From: JAYZDB01 sp036338025
GTDB lineage: Bacteria; Planctomycetota; UBA1135; UBA2386
DNA length: 15,464 nt
Assembly: GCA_036338025.1 (NCBI GenBank)
Contig: JAYZDB010000027.1
Location: 1-15,464 of the forward strand
Direction of reading: 5' to 3'
Below the pieces are notes generated by a model. The model was not told the DNA's origin. It saw only the letters and a list, made by a program, of their open reading frames with translations, and searched no databases. Of the stretch, positions 9,301 through 15,464 are shown in pieces. Numbering within the stretch: the first letter of the stretch is position 1; each line of letters begins with the position of its first letter. The position numbers and the translations under genes are program-made.

Positions 9301-10208
9301 AAGGTGACGCGCAAATGGACGGGTTGCTCGGCATCATGATGAAGAACGGTATCGCCCAGGGCCGCACCGATGCCGACGGCCGCTTCAAGATCCCGGGGCT
9401 TGCCGAAGGTACTTATCGCCTGACTGCTTCGGGAAGCGGGATCAGGTTCGGCGCCGGAATGCCGCGGCAAGCTCGGCGCGCCAAGCCCAATTACGGCCAG
9501 GTGGCCATGGATAACCTCGTCCTGGACGGGGTCAATCCACAGACTGGGCTGGTCCTGACCTTGCCGTTAGCGGGTTCCATTACCGGCATCGTCGTCGATG
9601 GAGAAGGTAACCCGGTAGCTGGTGCGGTGATTCACGCCAGCAGCGATGATGCGAAAAAGCGCCGTGAGCGCAGCGCCGAGAAGATGATCACGGATCTCTT
9701 TGGTCTTCAGATGCGTCCGACCAAGTCGGGCGCTGACGGCCGATTCGAGGTCAAGGGCCTGACCCCCGGCAAGTTCCGGGTGCAGGCGGAGGTTGATGGA
9801 CTGGCGCCCGGGCGCAAGGACGGGGTTGTAGTCGAGGAGGGGCAGGCCACCGAAGTACGCCTGCGTGTCATCAAGGGTGCAACCCTCAAGGTGCGTGTTC
9901 GCAATATCAATGGCAGCAACATTCCGCTTGCCAACATTTCCGTGTTGGACAGCAATGGCAAGTCAATCGTGTCCAACGTCTCTGTGATGTCCGTGTTCAT
10001 GAGGTACATGCGCGGCAAAAAACAGAAGGACTCGTCGGGATGGCACGAATTCGGCGGCATCCCGCCGGATACCTACACCATGATCATCAAGGAGAAGGGC
10101 CAGCCAGAGATGCGGATCGTTCGGACGGTGCGTGATGGCGAGAAGGCAACCTGGGACATCGACATGGCCGCTGAACTCGAGCGACACAAGGCCAGCAAGA
10201 AGAAGTAA
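6393..10208 (+). CDS. Giant membrane-anchored protein with 11 carboxypeptidase-regulatory-like repeats
   Basis: 1271 residues. A basic N-terminus and hydrophobic segment (about 6-26) form a signal anchor; C16 is not in a lipobox, so the body is probably held outside the cytoplasmic membrane. The rest is 11 beta-sandwich repeats of the carboxypeptidase-regulatory-like (transthyretin-like) type. Each opens with a strand such as GSITGIVVDGEGNPVAGAVI (1061-1080) and usually has a later motif such as DGRFKIPGLAEGTYRL (995-1010). Opening strands lie near residues 78, 190, 285, 380, 478, 645, 760, 855, 946, 1061 and 1163. Repeat 5 is interrupted by a charged, Arg/Ser/Gly/Asp-rich insert (about 500-593) that is probably disordered. 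The C-terminus ends in ASKKKK-like basic residues. No enzymatic motif is visible; a surface adhesin, stalk or structural role is an inference. ATG 6393 is used, 85 bases after the kinase, with no visible ribosome binding site. Confidence 0.9.
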   Translation: MSSKSKVLSLLAVLLCGLVAFLVYEFTVGIGPNALPDTGSSRGLADPLTSDNAGKSPEIQTDAESGRTTVAVDPNSITGVRGVVLDARTRAPMPGVEVVAMRLIPNLERPMTRLRSMFREGLYVDTSRPTELLGSAITRGDGSFELLGLPNGKIFLDARSDRAYVRNPGVVRLARGQVQDEVELLASPGGRIVGRVVGPEGVPSSNTRVSVRPGLNSFLGQLTQRKYKWLEVITDEDGRYEMSGVPTGDGYSVTYASPDMALEERHGVDIDLGETVTIDIQGKIGASVTGRAIDANGTPVVGAQVAMVYLDISRMLFSADGRGEALATDENGYFQLQHVAAGRVAFIAATHDLAPSNIHELAVVDGGVYSDIVLTLDTGLTFTGLVVDGDDQPLPGVDVEIRPLDFRGSERGGPDALKIALKIRVVKARTDLAGRFSTSGIAGNRLMMKFSKSGYITIRKNGTKVDTKDFKVQMTRGVTLRGRVELADGKPVKRFRVRASSRESRRDRTRSADNRPKEDGGASDDAEKDEDRSGVSVEFSVGTDERSARRNRRSFGRGRGGRDWRGSGSTTRVREGAESGGESGSRSGWDEVKSASGRFSIAGIPSGTIRVSVRADGFLDPKSQEVVLQPGASSEELVFIVDPGAICRGIVKDEVTGDPVAEATVTAYKGEKKDDEGGFQLFRPDADAEDFDFLGMAASDSRRSSMTNGRGEFEIRGLTGGDYRFTARHPDMAKASVKDVEVLTERPTENIEILLATGGAIEGVVTGKGQLPLGSAMVVAMSLQAGSLKSDATDARGFYRIDGLPPGQYIVFKSKMDEGTADIGMDLMNNMRLKTTTVRRNKTTRRDIHDETDDSVRIYGTVRDAGKPVPRAVITVLGRDKDGILGMGIRTKSTADDGTYEIIGLGAGDYLVQVARFRGRAEQSNITIEIPDGVREFRVDIDMPQSYIEGLVMDSAGNAVAGVQVQVGLQGDAQMDGLLGIMMKNGIAQGRTDADGRFKIPGLAEGTYRLTASGSGIRFGAGMPRQARRAKPNYGQVAMDNLVLDGVNPQTGLVLTLPLAGSITGIVVDGEGNPVAGAVIHASSDDAKKRRERSAEKMITDLFGLQMRPTKSGADGRFEVKGLTPGKFRVQAEVDGLAPGRKDGVVVEEGQATEVRLRVIKGATLKVRVRNINGSNIPLANISVLDSNGKSIVSNVSVMSVFMRYMRGKKQKDSSGWHEFGGIPPDTYTMIIKEKGQPEMRIVRTVRDGEKATWDIDMAAELERHKASKKK

Positions 10209-10233
10209 CTGCGAGTCGCTGTCTCGCCGGGCT

Positions 10234-11004
10234 ATGGTCGTGCGAATGGCGAGGTCGGAGAAAGTCGAAGGAGATCATCCCAGGACAGCGGTGATCATCC
10301 CGGTGTTCAACGAGGAGGCGAGCCTTCCGTCTGTCCTCGCGGACATTCCCGCAGATCTTGTCGATGAGGTCATCGTGGTGGACAACGGGTCGACGGATGG
10401 ATCAGCAAGCCTCGCACGTGCCCATGGAGCTACCGTGGTGCAGGAAGATCAGCGCGGTTACGGAGCGGCATGCTTGCGAGGGATCGCGGCGAGCGTGGGG
10501 CATGAGGTCCTGGTGTTTCTCGATGGTGACTACTCGGACTACCCGGAAGACATGCGGGAACTGCTCGCGCCGGTGGTGGATCGAGAGGCCGATATGGTGA
10601 TCGGTTCGCGCATGCTCAAGGCTGATTCCCGCAGAGCACTGCTCCCCCAGGCGAGATTCGGCAATCAACTGGCTGCCCTCCTGATGCGTTGGCTGTTTGG
10701 TATCCGCTGCACCGACCTGGGGCCATTTCGGGTCATTCGTCGGCGTGTGCTCCTCGACCTGGAGATGCAAGACCGCGATTTCGGTTGGACGGTCGAGATG
10801 CAATTACGGGCCGGGTTGCGCGACCTGACCGTCCAGGAATTGCCGGTCCGCTACCGCCAGCGCATCGGCAAGAGCAAGATCACCGGGACCCTTGGTGGGA
10901 CCTTGCGTGCTGCCTACAAGATCCTGAAGACGATCTTCGCCTATCGGATCCGACCACCCCGATTTCGTACGGACGCCGCTCCGGACATGGTGCGGCGCCC
11001 ATAG
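10234..11004 (+). CDS. Family 2 glycosyltransferase (polyprenyl-phosphate sugar transferase-like)
   Basis: A 256-residue GT-A glycosyltransferase with no C-terminal membrane helices. Family 2 enzymes move a sugar from a nucleotide-sugar to an acceptor; compact members like this often act on polyprenyl phosphate, so that acceptor is a reasonable inference. Motifs: TAVIIPVFNEE (18-28); VIVVDNGSTDG (46-56), which binds the nucleotide; the DXD-type metal site in FLDGDYSDYPEDM (95-107); and the acceptor-side TDLGPFRVIRR (160-170) followed by FGWTVEMQLRA (183-193). The start is ATG 10234; ATG 10246 gives a protein four residues shorter and cannot be excluded. It begins 25 bases after the repeat protein, probably in the same transcript, which suggests it may glycosylate an envelope component. 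Its stop is one base from the stop of the convergent isomerase gene. Confidence 0.93.
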   Translation: MVVRMARSEKVEGDHPRTAVIIPVFNEEASLPSVLADIPADLVDEVIVVDNGSTDGSASLARAHGATVVQEDQRGYGAACLRGIAASVGHEVLVFLDGDYSDYPEDMRELLAPVVDREADMVIGSRMLKADSRRALLPQARFGNQLAALLMRWLFGIRCTDLGPFRVIRRRVLLDLEMQDRDFGWTVEMQLRAGLRDLTVQELPVRYRQRIGKSKITGTLGGTLRAAYKILKTIFAYRIRPPRFRTDAAPDMVRRP

Positions 11005-11005
11005 A

Positions 11006-12208
11006 TCAGTAGTGCAGCGTCAACTTACTGTTCTCGCGGAGCTTGAATATCAACTGCTCTTTGCGGTGGGATCGTACGAAGTGGCGGATGTCTTTGTTGT
11101 TCGGATCCGGGTTGACGATCATCTTCGTATTCATCCATTCGATGCGTTTGACGAAGTGGCTGCCAAAAAGCGTCTCGATTGGACCTCTCCACTTCCCGTT
11201 CCTCAGTGACCAGGCAGTGCGGCAGAAGGTCGCGGGCATCCGTGGGTCGAAACGGTGCAGGTTGTTGAGTACGCCGCCGAGTCGGGCAGAGGTGGCGTCT
11301 TCCGAATGGGAGGTAGCAATCAACTCGAAGTTCTTGCCGTCCTTGTTGAGTAGCTTGGAGATTTCCTGGATCTTGAGTTGGGCCTTTGCCATGCGGTCGC
11401 CTACGAACAGCGCGCCGGTTTTTCGGTCGCGAGTGTTTATGAAGATCTGGGATATCTTCAGGTAGCCATTCATTGCTTCGCTGTAACGCTTGTAGAAGGA
11501 GACCACGCCAGCCTTGTCGAGTTTGTCGGGGATCATCGTGTTGAGTAACCCCTCGACTTCGAGTCCCAGGCCGCGGTCCTTTTGAAACGCCTTCCGGTGG
11601 AATTCGAGCCCCGTCTTGGTTGAGGGAAACGCCTGGCGGTTTCGCTGTTGGTAGTCGAGTTGGTAGGCATGGAACGCGGTGAGGTAAGCCTCGCCCTGGC
11701 GCTTGCGAATTTCGGACTCCTTGATTCCCAGGCGACGTGCTTCGGCTTCCAGCGCGAGGACGTCCGCGTACTGGCCGGTCCAGTTGGCCATGCGAGGGAT
11801 CTGGATCTCCCGTTGCCCAGAGGGCAAGGCGATCAGGTTCTTGAAACCCGAGAAGTGCCGAGCCTCGATGTGGTTGATGATGTCCTCGAGGACTACCTTG
11901 CGGCCGTGGACGGTGGCCATCAGGCGGTCCTTGTCACGCGGGTAGACCAGCGTGCCGGGCGGCGAAGCCGGTGGGCCAGCGTTCGTCGTTTGGGGTGTCG
12001 AGTCCTTAGGGGGAGGCTTGCCGGCTGCTTGACCTGCGGCCTTGCCAGGCTCTGTATTGGTCGTTTCGATGGGCGTTCCGTCGCCGTCACCGGCCTCTGG
12101 CTCGGCAGGCGCTTGCAGGCCATTGCCACACCCGGACTGGAGCAGCGCCAGGCACATGCCGCAAACCAGGAGAGCGCCGGGCACCAGGCGGACTTGTCGT
12201 GGATTCAT
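11006..12208 (-). CDS. Parvulin-type peptidyl-prolyl cis-trans isomerase lipoprotein (SurA/PrsA-like)
   Basis: A 400-residue exported protein expected to isomerise Xaa-Pro bonds and help fold envelope proteins. The N-terminal hydrophobic segment ends in LLQSGC (C27), an imperfect lipobox because Gln occupies -3. A Pro/Gly/Thr-rich linker follows (about 31-88), then a SurA-N-like helical part (about 92-245) and a parvulin rotamase domain (about 248-358). The latter is recognised from YLKISQIFIN (249-258), a helix LKIQEISKLL (278-287), FELIATSHSEDATSARLGGV (294-313), TAWSLRNGKWRGPIETLFGS (331-350) and HFVKRIEW (351-358). The canonical pattern GG-LG is reduced to LGGVL. The start is ATG 12208, since it directly precedes the signal sequence; an in-frame extension to 12403 would overlap the galactokinase start. 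The gene is divergent from that kinase, with 86 bases between starts, and convergent with the glycosyltransferase. Confidence 0.87.
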   Translation of the reverse strand: MNPRQVRLVPGALLVCGMCLALLQSGCGNGLQAPAEPEAGDGDGTPIETTNTEPGKAAGQAAGKPPPKDSTPQTTNAGPPASPPGTLVYPRDKDRLMATVHGRKVVLEDIINHIEARHFSGFKNLIALPSGQREIQIPRMANWTGQYADVLALEAEARRLGIKESEIRKRQGEAYLTAFHAYQLDYQQRNRQAFPSTKTGLEFHRKAFQKDRGLGLEVEGLLNTMIPDKLDKAGVVSFYKRYSEAMNGYLKISQIFINTRDRKTGALFVGDRMAKAQLKIQEISKLLNKDGKNFELIATSHSEDATSARLGGVLNNLHRFDPRMPATFCRTAWSLRNGKWRGPIETLFGSHFVKRIEWMNTKMIVNPDPNNKDIRHFVRSHRKEQLIFKLRENSKLTLHY

Positions 12209-12243
12209 GTCGATGGGTCTTTGTCCGGCGGGCGGACGCGTCG

Positions 12244-12272
12244 TTCCAAGGATGGGACAGGTAGGGTATAGG
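12244..12272 (+). promoter_or_regulatory. Possible sigma-70-type promoter for the galactokinase gene
   Basis: TTCCAA (12244-12249) and TATAGG (12267-12272) are separated by 17 bases. They match the -35 and -10 consensus at 3 of 6 and 4 of 6 positions, and transcription would begin about 15 bases before ATG 12295. The match is weak and was chosen by eye in an 86-base divergent gap. Confidence 0.25.
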
Positions 12273-12294
12273 ATCGGTAGAGAATCGCGTAACG

Positions 12295-13485
12295 ATGGCC
12301 GAGACGTTCGAAACCTCCCCGAAAGCGATTGCCGTCCTAAGCCGGTTCCGTGAGGAATTCGGTGGCGGGGACGCCAGGCTGTTTTTTGCTCCTGGTCGGG
12401 CAAATCTCATCGGCAACCACGTCGACTACAACGGCGGGACCGTCCTTCCGATTGCCGTCAACCAGGGAGTTTTTGTAGCCGCACGCCTGAACGAGGACGG
12501 CACTACCCGGCTGCGCAGCTTGGATTGTGAGCCGCCAGTCGACCTGGATCTGACGGCCATCGGTGCGGTGTGCGACAAGTCCCACGCCTGGGCGAGCTAC
12601 CCACTCGGGGTGTGCAAGTTCTTCTCCGAGGCGACGGGTCGGATCTGTGGGGTAGAGATGGTGTTTGGCGGGGACCTGCCCATTGCTTCGGGCTTGTCAT
12701 CCTCGGCGGCGGTCGAGATCGCAACGGCGTTCGCGCTGGATGCTCTACATGGGACAGCACTGCCGTTGGCCGAGCTGGCACGGATCGGATTTCGCGCCGA
12801 AACCCTCTACATCGGTTTGAAGTGTGGGATCATGGATCAGTTCGCGTCGGCTTTGGGCCTACTGGACCAGGTCTTGATCCTCGATTGTGGAGGTGAGACC
12901 TTCGACTACGCACCGATCGATTCGGAAGCCGTGGAGTTTCTCATCCTCGACACCGGGGTGCCGCGTAGCCTGTCCGAGTCACACTACAACCAGAGAGTTG
13001 GGGAATGCGCCGAGGCTCACCGCGTCCTGAGTCGAATTCAGAAGCGCCGATGGTTGGCGGATTACACCGCCGCCGATCTGGCCGCGGTGGGCCCAAAGCT
13101 CGTTGGTGTTGCCCATCGCCGAGCGACCCACGTGGTCACTGAGATGGAACGGGTGAATGCTGCGGTTACCGCGCTGCGTGCACAAGATCTCCCCGAACTG
13201 GGTCGACTTCTCAATGCCAGCCACGCTTCGTCCAGCGAGCTCTACGAGGTTTCCTGTCCAGAACTCGACCTGATCACGGCGGCCGCTCGGGAGTGTGACG
13301 GAGTTTTCGGTGCACGCCTGACAGGCGCCGGCTTTGGCGGTTGCGCGGTGGCGCTGCTGCAGCCGGGTACGGCGGATGCCGTGCAAGCTCACGTCACGGC
13401 CCGTTTCGAGGCCAGGTTCGGGATTCGTCCGAGCTTTTACTTGCTGAGTTCCGGGCCTGGCCCCGGCGAACTGCACCTCGACTAG
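12295..13485 (+). CDS. galK: Galactokinase-family GHMP sugar kinase with altered sugar-binding motif
   Basis: A 396-residue GHMP kinase, the usual galactokinase length, expected to make a sugar 1-phosphate from ATP and galactose or a related sugar in the cytoplasm (Leloir pathway). Motif 1 is PGRANLIGNHVDYNGG (33-48). The conserved GEHTDY reads GNHVDY, so the Glu that contacts the sugar in characterised galactokinases is N41, while R35, H42 and D44 are kept. Motif 2, LPIASGLSSSAAVE (128-141), is the phosphate-binding loop. The catalytic Asp is D181 in CGIMDQF. SHYNQRVGECAEA (229-241) and motif 3 LTGAGFGGCAVAL (342-354) are intact. The fold is secure but galactose specificity is not: related kinases with substitutions here may prefer another sugar. 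ATG 12295 has no clear ribosome binding site. No galT, galE or sugar transporter is nearby. Its TAG shares CTAG with the stop of the convergent acyl-CoA dehydrogenase gene. Confidence 0.88.
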   Translation: MAETFETSPKAIAVLSRFREEFGGGDARLFFAPGRANLIGNHVDYNGGTVLPIAVNQGVFVAARLNEDGTTRLRSLDCEPPVDLDLTAIGAVCDKSHAWASYPLGVCKFFSEATGRICGVEMVFGGDLPIASGLSSSAAVEIATAFALDALHGTALPLAELARIGFRAETLYIGLKCGIMDQFASALGLLDQVLILDCGGETFDYAPIDSEAVEFLILDTGVPRSLSESHYNQRVGECAEAHRVLSRIQKRRWLADYTAADLAAVGPKLVGVAHRRATHVVTEMERVNAAVTALRAQDLPELGRLLNASHASSSELYEVSCPELDLITAAARECDGVFGARLTGAGFGGCAVALLQPGTADAVQAHVTARFEARFGIRPSFYLLSSGPGPGELHLD

Positions 13486-14657
13486 GGTTTCCGCAGTGGT
13501 CGGATGATCAGGTCCTTGAGTGCGAAGTTGCTGCCTTCGCCGACCCGGGTCACGAACAGGTCGTTGTGATGCCGGATCAGACCGAACTCGTCGAGACACG
13601 CCACGCCTCCGCAAACCTCCATTGCCATCAGGACCAGATCGCTGGCTACGCGGCTCGAGTCGACCTTGACCTTGGCAGCTTGCTCGCGCGGCAGGCGGTC
13701 TTGGTCGTAGAGTCTACACAGGTGGACCAGCCAGGTAATGTTGCGCTCCAAGGCGATGTCCATGTCGATGATCACATCCTGCACGCGCTGGAAGCGTCCG
13801 ATCGGCTTGTTATCGAATTGGATGCGTTCCTCGGCGAAGGAGCGGGTCTTGTCGAGTGCGAACGCCAGGGATGCCAGAGCCAGTGATGCGATGTACAGCC
13901 GCCCGCCGTTCAAGGTAGTGACCATTACCTTGAAGCCGTTATCGATTTCGCCAAGTACGTCGGCATCACTGACAGCGACATGGTCAAAGATGATCGAGCC
14001 GGTACTGGACTGCTCCCAGACCCGCTTGCCACTCATCTCGACGTAGCTCACACCTGGATCATCCATTGGCACGATGAAGCAGGTCGAGCGCTTGCCGTTC
14101 GGCGCGTCCGGCGAAGTGAGCGCATGCACGATGACGTGACTTGCCCAGTGCGCGTTGGTTGACCAACATTTTTCGCCTTGGATGATCCACTTGTCACCTT
14201 GCCGCTTGGCGGTGACCTCCGGGTTGGCGGCGTCGGACCCGCGGCCGGGCTCCGTGAGGCCGAAAACGAACATTCGCTTGCCGGCGGCGAGTTCCGGGAG
14301 ATGGGCCGATTTTTGGGCGTCGGTGCCAAACAACTGCAGCGGCTTGGCTCCCAGCGAGATGGCTGCACCGGGAGTGATGGCGACTGAGTGGCTGTGATAC
14401 CCCAGCGCCAGTCCCATCAGGATCAGGTCGGATTGGTTGCCACCCTGACCACCATGGTCTTCCTCGATGGGGAGGCCGAACAAGCCCAGTTCGCCCATCT
14501 TCTGGATGCAATCATCGGGCAGGAGTTTGTGGTCGCGTTCCCACTGCAGCACATGCGGCGCGACCTCCTTGTCGGCGAAGTCTCGCACGGCGCTGTAGAA
14601 GTCGAGTTGTTCCTCCGAGATCAAATCCCCGAGGTAGCTGTCCAGACGTCGAGCCAT
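13482..14657 (-). CDS. Acyl-CoA dehydrogenase
   Basis: A 391-residue FAD enzyme of the acyl-CoA dehydrogenase family, which oxidises acyl-CoA at the alpha-beta bond and passes electrons to ETF. Full length for the family. N-terminal helical domain (about 1-128); middle beta domain with flavin/substrate motifs FGLTEPGRGSD (132-142) and WIIQGEKCWSTNA (157-169); C-terminal helical domain with IGRFQRVQD (286-294) and MEVCGGVACLDEFGLIRHHND (346-366, a Gly-Gly segment and aromatic/charged run typical of the family). The catalytic Glu is probably E374 in GEGS, at the place where medium- and short-chain enzymes read YEGT. Substrate cannot be told from sequence by eye; short- or branched-chain acyl-CoA is a guess. 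ATG 14657 is the only plausible start. It lies 59 bases downstream of the TPR gene on the same strand. ETF or other beta-oxidation genes are absent from the window. Confidence 0.95.
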   Translation of the reverse strand: MARRLDSYLGDLISEEQLDFYSAVRDFADKEVAPHVLQWERDHKLLPDDCIQKMGELGLFGLPIEEDHGGQGGNQSDLILMGLALGYHSHSVAITPGAAISLGAKPLQLFGTDAQKSAHLPELAAGKRMFVFGLTEPGRGSDAANPEVTAKRQGDKWIIQGEKCWSTNAHWASHVIVHALTSPDAPNGKRSTCFIVPMDDPGVSYVEMSGKRVWEQSSTGSIIFDHVAVSDADVLGEIDNGFKVMVTTLNGGRLYIASLALASLAFALDKTRSFAEERIQFDNKPIGRFQRVQDVIIDMDIALERNITWLVHLCRLYDQDRLPREQAAKVKVDSSRVASDLVLMAMEVCGGVACLDEFGLIRHHNDLFVTRVGEGSNFALKDLIIRPLRKP

Positions 14658-14716
14658 GCCTTCGTTGTAGCGTCGGCTCGCCCGGACTCCACCCCGATCT
14701 CAAGACCCTGCTTCGG

Positions 14717-15464
14717 CTACGCGTTTCCGGAATCGTTGATCTTCTTTTTGGGCTTCGGTGGAGTCGTCACTTTGCCCTTGGGGGGTGTGGTCGCCCCGGC
14801 AGGACGCTTCTCGGCCGGCGTGGGGGGTCTACCCTTGGTACCGGCTTCGCCAGCGGTCTTGAGGGCGTCGAGAAACAGCGTAGCGGTCTCGTTCTCCGGC
14901 GAGAGTTTCAGGAGTTTCTCGAATGTCTCGGTCGCTCTCTCGGTCTGTTTTGAGAACTTGAGGTTGTAGGCGAGAACCAGTAGCGCGGCCTCGTCGAAGG
15001 GCTTGTCAACGACGTACTTCTCGAGGTCCACCATCTGCTTGGCGAAGTCTTTCGGGTCCTTGTAGAAGTCCCGCTTGTCCGCTTCAGCGAACACCATCGC
15101 GGGGTCCAGGTTGACGGCCTTCTTGATGATGAACGCGGCGTAATGGTAGTCGCCCATCGCGAACAACGAGTCGGCGAGCACGAAGTGCAGGGCAGCATCC
15201 TCGGGAGCGTAGGCGATCGCGCGCAGGTAGCTCTCAGCGGATTCGCGGTAGCGCCGTTCCTTGAAGTAGAAGTCACCCAGAGTCACATGCCGCGCGATGA
15301 GGGTCTCGGTCGACTCCTCGGCAGGTTTCGTCGACCCCGCACTCGGTGAGGTGTTGGGCGAGGTGATGACCACCGTCGAGGGGTAGGGGCTGTAGTCGCC
15401 CTGATCATTGACGTAGATGTAGGTAGGAGTCGCGTAGGTGTACGCGTCGGGGTACCACCACGAT
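14717..15464 (-). CDS. TPR protein with tyrosine-rich N-terminal segment, 5' end beyond the window
   Basis: The minus-strand frame is open past the GTG at 15373 to the window edge, giving 248 visible codons. I therefore read it as a longer gene cut at its N-terminus and not as a GTG-started protein. The extra part translates to a Tyr/Pro/Thr-rich stretch including WWYPDAYTYATPTYIYVNDQ and then SPYPSTVVITSP. After a Ser/Pro linker, TPR-like helices follow: TLGDFYFKERRYRESAESYL, ALHFVLADSLFAMGDYHYAA, and later ERATETFEKLLKLSPENETA. The last ~40 residues are a Lys/Pro/Thr-rich tail (PPKGKVTTPPKPKKK). A Tyr-rich extension before TPRs suggests an envelope protein, but no signal peptide is visible because the start is missing. 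It precedes the acyl-CoA dehydrogenase by 59 bases on the same strand. Function unknown. Confidence 0.8.
   Translation of the reverse strand, partial: SWWYPDAYTYATPTYIYVNDQGDYSPYPSTVVITSPNTSPSAGSTKPAEESTETLIARHVTLGDFYFKERRYRESAESYLRAIAYAPEDAALHFVLADSLFAMGDYHYAAFIIKKAVNLDPAMVFAEADKRDFYKDPKDFAKQMVDLEKYVVDKPFDEAALLVLAYNLKFSKQTERATETFEKLLKLSPENETATLFLDALKTAGEAGTKGRPPTPAEKRPAGATTPPKGKVTTPPKPKKKINDSGNA

Noticed and set aside
10132..10233. In-frame upstream extension of the glycosyltransferase overlapping the repeat protein.
   Set aside because: The extra residues are a frame-shifted reading of the repeat protein's C-terminus, and the conserved domain begins well after ATG 10246.
12223..12237. Inverted repeat GTCCG-GCGGG-CGGAC in the isomerase/galactokinase gap.
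   Set aside because: Arms of only five bases in GC-rich sequence are expected by chance; no second copy or known operator resemblance was seen.
12209..12403. In-frame N-terminal extension of the isomerase lipoprotein.
   Set aside because: It would overlap the galactokinase start on the other strand, is Arg/Pro-rich and lies before a clear signal sequence. ATG 12208 is preferred.

Overview
This is a GC-rich bacterial window of ten protein-coding genes, two of them cut by the window edges. I see no RNA gene, mobile element or CRISPR array. The gene content suggests a Planctomycetota-like bacterium or another large-genome, deep-branching Gram-negative lineage: an Hks-free soluble Ser/Thr kinase, a giant membrane-anchored protein of carboxypeptidase-regulatory-like repeats, TPR lipoproteins, and starts that mostly lack a clear Shine-Dalgarno sequence. 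This placement is an inference from gene style, not a marker-gene result.

Layout from left to right: (1) the N-terminal part of a secreted protein of unknown function on the minus strand (1-484); (2) a 399-base divergent intergenic region with two adjacent perfect inverted repeats; (3) a soluble eukaryotic-like protein kinase with unusual active-site motifs (884-1813, plus); (4) a convergent multi-pass membrane protein (1845-2858, minus); (5) a plus-strand run of four genes from 3098 to 11004, namely a TPR-like lipoprotein, an NtrY-type sensor histidine kinase, an 11-repeat membrane-anchored protein and a family 2 glycosyltransferase; (6) a parvulin-type peptidyl-prolyl isomerase lipoprotein (11006-12208, minus), convergent with the glycosyltransferase and one base away from it; (7) a galactokinase-family GHMP kinase (12295-13485, plus), divergent from the isomerase; (8) an acyl-CoA dehydrogenase (13482-14657, minus) whose stop codon overlaps the galactokinase stop in a shared CTAG; (9) a TPR protein with a tyrosine-rich N-terminal segment running off the right edge (14717-15464, minus).

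Most products act at the cell envelope: two lipoproteins, a secreted protein, a membrane protein, a sensor kinase and a large anchored repeat protein. The 3098-11004 run is the most coherent unit and could be an envelope sensing, surface-structure and glycosylation module, but nothing in the sequence proves that its genes work together. Galactokinase and acyl-CoA dehydrogenase are metabolic genes without recognisable pathway partners here. I find no clearly new system. The best candidates for follow-up are the repeat protein and its charged insert, the atypical protein kinase, and the galactokinase with an altered sugar-binding motif.
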